This document shows positions 12,701 to 24,700 of a DNA stretch of 64,000 bases, one piece after another. The translations under genes were made by a program, and so were the position numbers. The DNA comes from Setophaga petechia (lineage: Eukaryota; Chordata; Aves; Passeriformes; Parulidae): the NCBI GenBank assembly GCA_024362935.1, contig JANCRA010000115.1, forward strand, positions 1,323,656-1,387,655, written 5' to 3'. Numbering within the stretch: the stretch's first letter is position 1; the number at the start of each line of letters is the position of its first letter. The notes under the pieces are model-generated. The model made no database searches. It was not told where the DNA came from and worked only from the letters and a program-made list of their open reading frames with translations.

Positions 12701-15700
12701 TGTTCCCATCTCTGGGCCTGAGGCAGTGAGGTGTCCTTGACTGCCAGGCCTGGAGAGGAATTGTTGTGTCTGCCCCAAATGGGGAAGCAGCAGCTCCCAC
12801 TGTGTGTGGAGTTTGGAGTTCCACACTAAAGAACTGCAGGGTTACAAATGGATGGAAAATAGAAAAGCTGAAATCCTAAGGCATCATTCCCCCTCACAGG
12901 ACCTCTACCTTGTTGAGTTTCTATTTGAGATATCTACTAACAGTATCTAACAGCACTAAATCTCTAACAACAGTGAATATATGCCAAAGTTAGGGGCTGT
13001 ATAAACCCCAGAATCACCCAAACCTCTGTGTGGATGTGACCAATGTTGCAGTTAGCTGTGGGTGACCCTTTGCCACTGTGGGACACCCAGAGTCTGGGGA
13101 TTTTTGAAGGAACTTTGAATGAGTTAGAGCTGGGACCTCTGAGTTTTTAGATGAAGTGATTTAATTTTCTTATCTTCTACATAGGCAGGAAGGGTGAATT
13201 TGTGCATCTTCACTGCACGGTTCAGAAGGTCACAAGACCTTTAGTTACAAGATCTTTTAGGATTTATTGACCAATAAAACACTGCCAACCAGGATGTTTA
13301 TGTTCTTGATCCAATCCTTAAATATTTTGTCTTATGGACTCATGCTGCAGTGTAAATTTTCTTAACCAATCACGTTAGAATACACAAACCTATAATTCTA
13401 AACTCCTTGTTTACTTTTACTTAGTTTAACATGTCTCTGCTTTAAACTATAAATCCGCATTCTCACTTCCAGCACCTAAGTTTGGAAGCCTTCTCTAACG
13501 TTTCAGATCAAATCCTAAGTTTAATAGTAAGCTTTGGCTTTCAGGCCCAAAATTCTGCAAATTCCCTCATTTTGGATTCCAACAAGCCCTGCCCAGATCT
13601 GAGCAGTACCTTGGGGCACAGGAACGCCGTGGGGCTGATGGAGCTGAAGTTGGCTGGGCAGTAGAAGCCCTCGGAACAAGGTCCTGTGGGAGAGCTGAGC
13701 CCTGTGCTGGCACAGAAAGCCCCAGGGGTGCAGGGCACACAGCTGTCCTGGGAGCCACCTCCTGAGGGGACACAAACACGGCAGCTGGGACAGCACCCAG
13801 AGCACTCCCAGCTTCAGCAGCGCTTGTTTGAACTGGGAACGTGGCCACCATCATGGTAACGTGGCCACCATCATGGTAACATGGCCACCATCATGGTAAC
13901 ATGGCCACCATCACTGGTAACATGGCCACCATCATGGTAACATGGCCACCATCATGGTAACGTGGCCACCATCATGGGAACGTGGCCACCATCATGGGAA
14001 CGTGGCCACCATCATGGTAATGTGGCCACCATCATGGTAACATGGCCACCATCATGGTAACGTGGCCACAATCATGGTAACGTGGCCACCATCATGGTAA
14101 CGTGGCCACCATCATGGTAACATGGCCACTATCATGGTAACATGGCCACCATCATGGTAACGTGGCCACCATCATGGTAACATGGCCACTATCATGGTAA
14201 CATGGCCACTATCATGGTAACGTGGCCACCATCACTAGTAACGTGGCCACCATCACTGGTAATGTATGGCCACCACCAATGGTAACACGTGGCCACCACC
14301 ACTGGTAATGTGTGGTCACCATCACTGGTAACACGTGGCCACTGACCTCAGGGGCAGCTGGTCACCACTGAAGTGGACAAACCCATGGGGAGGTCACACT
14401 CACTAGTGTGGTCACTGGACAGGGCCATTGGGGAAGTCACACTCACCAGTGTAGTCACCACTGAGGTGGACAAACCCATGGGAGAAATCACACTCACCAG
14501 TGTGGTCACCACTGAGGTGGACAAACCCATAGTGGAGGTCACACTCACCAGTGTGGTCACCACTGAAGTGGACAAACCCATGGGGAGGTCACACTTACCA
14601 GTGTGGTCACCACTGAAGCCCCCACAGGACAAACCCATGGGGAGGTCCCACTCACCAGAGGCGTTGTTGAGGGTCCCAGCTGGGCAGGGCACAGGGGAGG
14701 GGGTTCCCTGGGGGCAGTAGTGCCCTGGAGGGCAGGGCCCGCTCAGGGGGAAGCCGGCTGTCCCTCGGGGGGTGGCGTCGGTGGCTCCTCCGTGACAGAA
14801 GTACCCGGCCGAGCACAGCCCTGAGGGGCACAGAGAGGGACAAACACCACCCAGAGCAGCTCCTCTACCTCACCAACAGCAGGGAGCTCCCGAGAGAGGC
14901 CAGAGCCCGTCCTTGTCCAGGGTTATCTCTGCTGATAGCCTGGGCTGGTCACCTTGCCTTGCCTTTCCATCAACCCTTGGCCTCCATCCCTCTCTTTGCC
15001 AGCACTGACCTCACCTGCTGTTTGCTCACTTATCTCCTCTCTAACTGCTGCCCTGAGGGAAGAATTCTGCCTCTCCTCTTTCCAGGTACCCAGCCTGGAG
15101 TTCTGGCCCAGGGACAATTATTCTGTGCATAAATGGGAGGGGAAGGATTTTGGAGCACAGAAAGAGCAGAGATAAAATGTTAAAGCAAAGGAAGAGAAAG
15201 CAGAAAAAAACTAAGGGAGAGAAGGAAAAGTGATGCAGTAACAGAAGTAACTGTTAAATAAAAATATTAATAAAGCCAAATATATATAATACAATAATAA
15301 TATAATAGTAATAAATTAATATATAATATTATATTTAATATATTATATATTATAATTCTATTATAATATATAATATTATAGTATAATAATAAAGTACATA
15401 GTATATAGTATATTATATTATATTATTAGTATATACTATTATTATTATCTACTATATTATATATAGTATATATAATATATTATATAGTATATACTATATA
15501 ATATTATCTAGTATATACTATTATATCTATTATTATAATATATACTGTTATAATAGTATATACTATTATATACTAATATAACAATACTATATTTAATAAT
15601 AAGTAATAAAATATAATAATATTACAATATAGCAATAGTAATAGTAATTTTATTATAATAATTATAAAACATATAAGAAGAATTAATAAAATATATTATA

Positions 15701-18700
15701 ATTATTATTATACATTATGTAAATATATAATATAATAATTATAATATATAGAAATAATTATTATAATATATAATTTTATAATAGTAATAAAAACAAAATA
15801 AAATAAGTAAGAACATATATTAATAAAAGAAAAAAACATTAAAATATAATTATATCAAAATGAATAATTAATTATAAATATTATAATTAAATAACAATAA
15901 ATAATAGCAATAAAACCAAATAAAATAATAGTAAAACCTAAGAAAATGCTCAGTGAGAAGAATGAAACAGAGGAAAAGAGGAGGTTGATAAGCACAGCCA
16001 CAGGGTGTCCTGCAGCCTTTACCCTGTTCAGGGAGGTGTTTCCCATTTCCCCACCTCCTCCAGCCCCAGGGTCCCCCCTGTGCTGGGGCAGGTCTGGCAG
16101 CACCCAAAGCTGTGTGGTCACCACTGGTGTCCCCAGAGGACAAACTCACCATCAGGCTCCCAGTTGGCCTCTCCCCTGCAGTACCTGCCCACGGGGCACT
16201 GCCTGCAGGCCGTGGGTGCCAGTGCCCCCTCCAAGGGGCTGAGTGTCCCCTCGGGACAGGGCACAGGGACAGCAGTGCGGCCTGGACAGAAGTACCCTGT
16301 GATGGAGAGGGCCAGGAGATGTCACATTTGGTACAGCCTTATAAAACAACAGCCTTGGCACCCTTGTGAAATCACAGAATGAGCAGGTTGGAAGAGACCC
16401 TAAAGATCATCGAGTCCAACCCAGCCCCAACCCCTCAACTCAACCCTGGCACCCAGTGCCACATCCAGGCTTTGTTAAACACACCCAGGGATGGGGACTG
16501 CACCACCTCCCTGGGCAGAACATTCCAGAACTTTATCACCCTTTTGTAAAAAACCTTTTCCTAATTTCCAACCCATATTTCCCTTGGTGGAACTTAAGGC
16601 TGTGTGCTCTGGTTGTGTCAGTGCTGCTGCAGAAAGAGCCCAGCCCCAGCTGAGCACAGGCACCTTTCAGGAGCTGTGCAGTGATGGGGGCAGCCCTGAG
16701 TCTCCTTTTCTCCAGGCTGAGCACCCCCAGCTCCCTCAGGGGTTCCTCTCAGGGTTTGTGTTCCCAGCCCCTCTCCAGCCTCGTTGTCCCCTCTGGATGT
16801 GCTCAGTGTCCCAAGCTGAGGGCCCAGAGCTGGGCACAGCACTCCAGGTGTGCCCTCTCCAGTGCCCAGGGCAGGGCACAGTGACCTCCCTGCTCCTGCT
16901 GGCCACACCATTCCTGACCCAGGCCAGCAGTTTGGCCTCCTTGGCCCCCAGGGCACTCTGCTGGCTCCTGTCCAGCCCTGCTGCCCCTCAGGTCCCTTTG
17001 TGCCTGGGCACTGCCCAGCCACACCATCCCCAGCCTGTGGCATTGCAGGGGTTATTGTGGTCAAATGCAGGACTTGGGACTTGAATTAATTAAACTCCAT
17101 CTTATTGGACTCTGCCCAAACATCCAACCATTAAATCGTGGCTCAGGCCTGCTCTTTTGGCTAAGTACAGCTAACAGCTAGCCTGATTAAATCCTGTAAG
17201 AAACGAATCTGCACCTGTGTCAAGAAAGAGTTCTACCTGTGTGAAACATCTGTTTAGGAGACAAGAACGTAAATGTGGTTAGAGAGGAAAGTTTTTGACA
17301 GACACCTACTCTAGCAACTACTAACCAATGAACTGAGCTGCAATAACCAATTAAACATGATGCCTTTAAAAAACCATATAAATATGAGCTGTGAAGAATA
17401 AAAGGGGTATTGTGCATGAAGAAATAATTATCTTGTCCATCCTTACAGCAACAAGGAGACAACCAGGGGAGCAGGGAAGTGCTGGGCTGCTCAAGCAGCA
17501 GCAAATCCCCTATTCCCTGAGCAGAGAGAGGAACCCCCCCAGACCCATTCTCACCTCTGGGGCAGGCGAGGGGCTGCACGGTGCCAGCACTGGCACAGGC
17601 CATGCCAGGCGGGCAGGGCAGGCAGGAGCTGGCCCCGGGCACGGGGCTGAAGGTGCCAGGCTCACAGGGCAGCTCCAGCCCCGAGCCTGCCGGGCAGTAG
17701 GAGCCACTGGGACACCTGTAGCCATGGATGCCATCCACAGGGCACGGAGCAGAGTTTCCTTCCAGGCAAACATACCTGGGGAGGGAGAGAGAGACAGAAA
17801 ATCCACCTGGAACAAGGAGCCCTGGGGGATTTTCAGTGTCCCCCGTGGCAGGAAGGGAATGAGGAATTGACTCCATGTTCTTAGAAGGCTAATTTATTAT
17901 TTCATGTAATTATATTATATTATATTATATTAGGTATTATATGTTATATATTGTATATTATATATTAATTATAGATTATATATAATATAATATAATATAA
18001 TATAATATAATATAATATAATATAATATAATATAATATAATATGTGTGATATTATATTAATATATTAATATATAATTATTAATATATAATAATATTATAT
18101 TATAATAATACAATATATTATAATAATATAATATAATATAATATAATATAATATAATATAATATAATATAATATAATATTATATTATATTATATTATATT
18201 ATATTATATTATATTATATCATATTATGTTATATTATATTATGTTATATTATATTATATTATATTACATTCCTTTATATTATATAATATGTGTGATATTA
18301 TATTGTATTATATTATATTATATTAATATATTAATACTATTGTATTATAATAATATAATATAACATAATATAATATTCTATTCTATTCTATTCTATTCTA
18401 TTCTATTCTATTATATGTGTGATATTATATTATATTACACTATATTATATTACATTATATTATTATGCTATACTAAAACTATACTAAAGAATACAGGAAG
18501 GATACTTACAGAAGGCTTATCAAGATACTAATGAAAAAACTCATGTCAAGGGTAATTTATGATTAATAATTTACATTTCATTACCATCCAGCTGAGAAAA
18601 TATGGGTTATTCCTGTTACAGCTAGGCTGTAATAACTTTTAGGGTTAAAGGAAATTTTGGGAAAAGTTTAACTAGTACAGGTCAAATCTCTCATATTCCC

Positions 18701-21700
18701 AAAAATAATTATTTTCAGTCCTTAATGTATTCCCAGCTTAGCTTCAACTTCTAAACAAATTTCATTGTGATTTTCTCTGCTCCATTCGAGAGCCAGCTGC
18801 TATCAGAAATCTCATTACACTGCACTGAAATCACTTCTAAGACTCTCTTACACGTATAAAATAAATCAGATTTCTGTAGCTTCTTGCTCTGAGGCCCATG
18901 AGATGGACAGACCCCGCTCAGGGCGCTGTGCACAGGCTGGGATGGTGCCTTGTCCCTGGCTCTTGCACCACCTTGTGGGAGAAGAGGACACAGAAGGGAA
19001 AAAAATAAATTAAATTCCCAGCAAGTGTGATTATGGGGCTAAATAAGAGATTTGCATGGCAATTTATTGATAATAATGATTTTTTTTTCACTGTGAACAG
19101 AGAAAAATGATTTATAAGAATGCCAGGCAAATGTGAAGGGAACAGGAATGTCTCTGAAACACCTACAGGGAGATGCCACATTGTCACTGCCATATTTTCT
19201 GAAAAATCCCTTTGCCCAGGATTTCTTCTCCTGGGAAGCTGAGAAGCCTCAGATAAAAAACAATAATTATCTGATTTCTTCTCCTGTGTTTTGCTGCTTT
19301 GGAATGTGTTTGGACATTGTTTATCCAACATGTGAATTGTTTTTACTTAATAACTAATCCCAGTCAGGCTGTGTCCAGACTCTGGAACAGAGAGTCAAAG
19401 GTTTTTCATTAATGTCTTGTTAAACCTTCTGTAAATATCCTTTATCATTTAATATAAGTTTAGTATAGTATTCTTTAATATATTATAATAACATATAATA
19501 ATATAATTAATATAATATAATACATTATAATAACATAAAATAATAAGTTAGCCTTCTAAGAACACAGAATCAAATTCTCAATTCCTTCTTCGTCCTGGGG
19601 ACCCAGAAAATTCCACAGCACATCCCAACCAAAGGGCTGAGAGCAAGCCCAGGAGCTGGAAATTTGGATTAAATTGATTAAAACACACAGCAAGGCTGTG
19701 TTTGGTCACTGCCCAGTGACAGTGCCACTCACCCTGGGTCACACAGCGATGTCTGGGCCAGCCCTGGGGCACTGCAGACCCTCCCAGGTGGGCAGGGCTG
19801 GCACTGCCCCTCTGTCCCCAGGGCATGAACAAGCCCAGGTGATGGAATTTGGATTAAATTGATTAAAACACACAGCAAGGCTGTGACAGTGCCACTCACC
19901 CTGGGTCACACAGCAATGTCTGTGCCAGCTCAGCCAGCCCTGGGGCACTGCAGACCCTCCCAGCTGGGCAGGGCTGGCACTGCCCCTCTGTCCCCAGGGC
20001 ATGAACAAGCCCAGGAGCTGGAATTTGGATGTCCCTTGATTAAAACACAGGGGAAGGTTGTGTTTGGTCACTACCCAGTGACAGTGCCACTCACCCTGGG
20101 TCACACAGTGATATCTGTGCCAGTTTAGCCAGTCTTGGCTCAGCAGGGCTGGCACTGCCCCTCTGCCCCCAACCCCAGGGTGTAGAACAAGGCCAGGAGC
20201 TGGAATTTTGGATTAAATTGATTAAAACACACAGGAAGGCTGTGACAGTGCCACTCACCCTGGGTCTCACAGAGAGGTCTGGGCCAGCCCTGGGGCACTG
20301 CAGACCCTCCCAGGTGGGCAGGGCTGGCACTGCCCCTCTGCCCCCAGGGCACAGAACAAGCCCAGGAGCTGGAATTTGGATGTCCCTTGATTAAAACACA
20401 GGGAAAGGCTGTGACAGTGCCACTCACCCTGGGTCACACAGCAATGTCTGTGCCAGCTCAGCCAGCCCTGGGGCACTGCAGACCCTCCCAGGTGGGCAGG
20501 GCTGGCACTGCCCCTCTGCCCCCAGGGCACAGAACAAGCCCAGGAGATGGAATTTGGATTTCCCTTGATTAAAACACAGGGGAAGGTTGTGTTTGGTCAC
20601 TACCCAGTGACAGTGCCACTCACCCTGGGTCACACAGCGATGTCTGTGCCAGCTCAGCCAGCCCTGGGGCACTGCAGACCCTCCCAGGTGGGCAGGGCTG
20701 GCACTGCCCCTCTGTCCCCAGGGCACAGAACAAGCCCAGGAGCTGGAATTTGGGTGTCCCTTGATTAAAACACAGGGGAAGGTTGTGTTTGGTCACTACC
20801 CAGTGACAGTGCCACTCACCCTGGGTCACACAGCGATGTCTGTGCCAGCTCAGCCAGCCCTGGGGCACTGCAGACCCTCCCAGCTGGGCAGGGCTGGCAC
20901 TGCCCCTCTGCCCCCAGCCCCAGGGCGCTGGACAGGGAGCCGGGGGGACACGGCACGGGGTGCCCGGTGCCACGGGGACAGAAGTGGCCCACGGGGCAGA
21001 TGTCATTGCCAGGCAGGGCAGGGCTGGAGGAGTCCACCTGGGTGAGGAAAATACAGGGGGAAGGGTTATCAGAGAGAGGAGCTGGGCAGGGCACACAGGG
21101 GCTGAGTCCTGCAGATTTGGAACTAAACAAAGATCACTGGCATCAAAAGGGTCCTGCCTCCTGAAGGGGGGTTATCCTGTCCCTGAAAATATTTTCCTGT
21201 CCCCAAAAATATATAAATATTAAAATTTGAAAATGTTTTTACTTCAAAACACATGGCCCAGGTGAATATCTTGGAGGAGATGTCAGAGCCCATGTTCCAG
21301 TGCAATACAGAAATGAAATCCTGGCCAGAGTTTATCCATGGGCAGCCAGGAATGCCAGCAGGCATCAGGAACAGCAGGTCCCTGCAGCTGAGGGAGCAGA
21401 AATGCCTGGGAAACATCCCACCAGCAACCAGGAGATGTGACAGGGCAGTGCTGGTGCCACCAGCAGCCAGGAGGATGTGACAAGGCAGTCTTGGTGCCAC
21501 CAGCAGCCAGCAGGATGTGACAGGGCAGTGCTGGTGCCACCAGCAGCCAGAAGATGTGACAGGGCAGTGCTGGTGCCACCAGCAGCCAGGAGGGTGTCAC
21601 AGGGCAGTGCTGGTGCCACCAGCAGCCAGGAGTGTGTGACAGGGCAGTGCTGGTGCCACCAGCAGCCAGGAGGTTGTCACAGGGCAGTGCTGGTGCCCAG

Positions 21701-24700
21701 ATCACTGTGCTGTCTGCCTGGCACTCACCCTGTGCTTGAAGGGCGCTGGGCTGGTGGCTCCCTTGGCACAGTGATAACCTGGGTAACAAAATCCAGAGGG
21801 CTGGGACAGCCCTGGGGCTGAGCAATACATCCCTGAAACAAACAGAGGACAGAACACTGGTGGCTCCCTTGGCACAGTGATAACCTGGGTAACAAAATCC
21901 AGAGGGCTGGGACAGCCCTGGGGCTGAGCAATACATCCCTGAAACAAACAGAGGACAGAACAGCACATGATCTCTTTGCAACCACATGAAAAGAGGAATT
22001 TGCACATTTTCTGTGCCCAGTCCCCCTCACCTGCTGGGCAGGGCTCACAGTCAGACTCACTGGTGGCACCAGGCCTGGGGCCAAAGGTGCCCTTGGGACA
22101 GGGGTGCTCCGTGCTGAAGGTGGTCCCTGGCAGGCAGAAGTGGCCAGCAGGACACAGCTCAGGAGTTTGTGCTCCAGGACCTGGGAGATGAGGGGAGAAC
22201 CTTGCTCAGGAGGATGGGGACAGGTAATGACACTGTCCATCAGCAGCACCAGCCTCCCTGCCCTGCCTGTCCAGCCACACCCAGGGCACAGGGAACAGAT
22301 CCCATGGGCAGGAGGATCCAGGGAGAGCAGATCCCATGGGCAGGAGGATCCAGGGAGAGCAGATACTGTATGGCAAGAGGATCCAGGGAGAGCAGATCCC
22401 ATGGGGAAGGAGGATCCAGGCAAAGCAGATCCCATGGGCAGGAGGATCCAGGGACAGCAGATCCAATGAGACAGGAGGATCCAGGGAGAGCAGATCCTAT
22501 GGGGAAGAAGGATCCAGGGAGAGCAGATCCCATGGGCAGGAGGATCCGGGGAGAGCAGATCCTGTACGGCAAGAGGATCCAGGGAGAGCAGATCCCATGG
22601 GACAGTAGGATCAGGGAAAGGAGATCCTATGGGGAAGGAGGATCCAGGGAGAGCAGATCCCATGGGGAAGAAGGATCCAGGGAAAGCAGATCCCATGGGG
22701 CAGGAGGATCCAAGGAAAGCAGATCCCATGGGACAGGAGGATCCAGGGAGAGCAGATCCCATGGGCAGGAGGATCCAGGGAGAGCAGATCCCATGGGACA
22801 GTAGGATCAGGGAAAGGAGATCCTATGGGGAAGGAGGATCCAGGGAAAGCAGATCCCATGGGGAAGGAGGATCCAAGGAAAGCAGATCCCATAGGGCAGG
22901 AGGATCCAGGGAAAGCAGATCCTATGGGACAGGAGGATCCAGGGAAAGCAGATCCCATGGGCAGGAGGATCCAGGGACAGCAGATCCCATGGGCAGGAGG
23001 ATCCAGGGACAGCAGATCCAATGAGACAGGAGGATCCAGGGAAAGCAGGATCCTCCAGGATCCTCCTCCATGGGGCAGCAGTGGGGTCTGGCAGGTGATG
23101 AGACAGAATATGGTCCTTCAGGACTGCTGTTGTCCAGATCAGAGACAAAGGAAACCCAAAATAATGATTTCCTTCCTCATACCCCTCTACCAAGCATCAG
23201 AAAGTGCCAATTCTCTGAAGTTCAGCCTCAGGAAAAGAGGATTTTACCAAACAGGTGAGTCAGCCCTGAATTAAAGGGAAAACAAAGACTTCCCATTAAA
23301 AACCTCAGCAGTTCTATTTATTCAAGGACCTTCAGGGACATTTAGGGCAGACAAAACCCACCCAAAAAATGAACTCACAGGTTTCACACTTTTATAAGTT
23401 TGGTCCATTTGCATTTCGGGGGTGAATCTGCCAATTCCAGCTTCAGCCAATGAAGTCATTGACCCCAAGTTTGCTGCCCCCAACTCCCTTTTGTTCCCAT
23501 CTCTGGGCCTGAGGCAGTGAGGTGTCCTTGACTGCCAGGCCTGGAGAGGAATTGTTGTGTCTGCCCCAAATGGGGAAGCAGCAGCTCCCACTGTGTGTGG
23601 AGTTTGGAGTTCTACACTAAAGAACTGCAGGTTACAAATAGATGAAAAATATAATAATATAATATTATTAAATATAATTTATTATTATTGGTAGTAGTAG
23701 TATTAACATTAGTATTAGTATTAAATATAATATCTCTTTCAAATAGATGGAAAATATAAAAGCTGAAATCCTGAAGAGGAATTGTGGTGTCTGCCCAAAA
23801 TGGGAAAGCAGCAGCTCCCACTGTGTGTGGAGTTTGGAGTTCTACACTAAAGAACTGCAGGGTTACAAATAGATGGAAAACATAGAAGCTGAAGTCAGAA
23901 GGACTGATCCCAAGCCATGAGTGTGGGCCCATCCTGCAATCTGTCACTGCTCTGACAGGTACAAACCCTCAGGTGTGCCCAGTGGCCCAGGTGTGTGCAG
24001 CCAGACCCACCTTGAGCACATTCTGTGTCGTTGCTGGAGGCAGAGGAGCAGTAAAAGCCCTCTGGGCACTGCAGGCAGTGGCTCCCACCCCAGGAGGGGC
24101 TGTAGGTCCCTGCAGGGCACGGCTGGGCTCTGCTGCTCCCCTCCTCACAGAAGTGCCCAGGGGGGCAGGGACCTCCACTGGCGGTTGGCTTGGCAGGAAA
24201 ACAGCACAATTAGAGCCTAAAAATATCACTGAAGGGGTATCAGGGACAGGCAAAGGTGAGACAGAGGCTCCATCATCAGGAGGCATGAAAAGGAACTTTA
24301 TTTAGGAATCTACAGTTCTTATGGAAACAATGGTGGACTTGAGACTGTGGCATTCATATTCTCTGGAAAAATCCCTTTGGTCAGGAAGCTGAGAAGCCTC
24401 AGAGAAAAGGAAAACAATTCTTATCTCATTTGCTTCTCCTGTGTTTTGCTCCTTTAGAATGTGTTTGGAGATTGTTTACCCACAGGTGATTGTTCCATGG
24501 ATTCTGCTTTGAGTTATTTTCAATCTTTGGCCCATTACAGCCAGGCTGTGTCAGGACTCTGGAGAGAGTCACGAGTTTTCATTATTTTCCTTTTAGCATT
24601 GAATAAGTATCCTTTCTGTATCCTTTAGTATAGTTTAGTACAGTATTCTTTAACATAATGTTGTATTATAAAGCAATAAATGAGCTTCTGAGAACATGGA

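Noticed and set aside
13838..14345. CRISPR-like array
   Set aside because: Units follow directly without unique spacers; it is an ordinary minisatellite in a vertebrate intron.
16369..17110. Plus-strand frames over 16491-17084 as a gene
   Set aside because: The region is a reversed CR1 3' end; the frame is a shadow of it.
19620..20819. Six extra coding exons of the gene
   Set aside because: Cassettes of 86 or 88 bases would shift the frame, and W36 to W37 fits directly.
22209..22804. Reading frames with [20 protein letters not shown] as a repeat protein
   Set aside because: They are translations of the 31-bp intronic array on the plus strand, without splice or start context.
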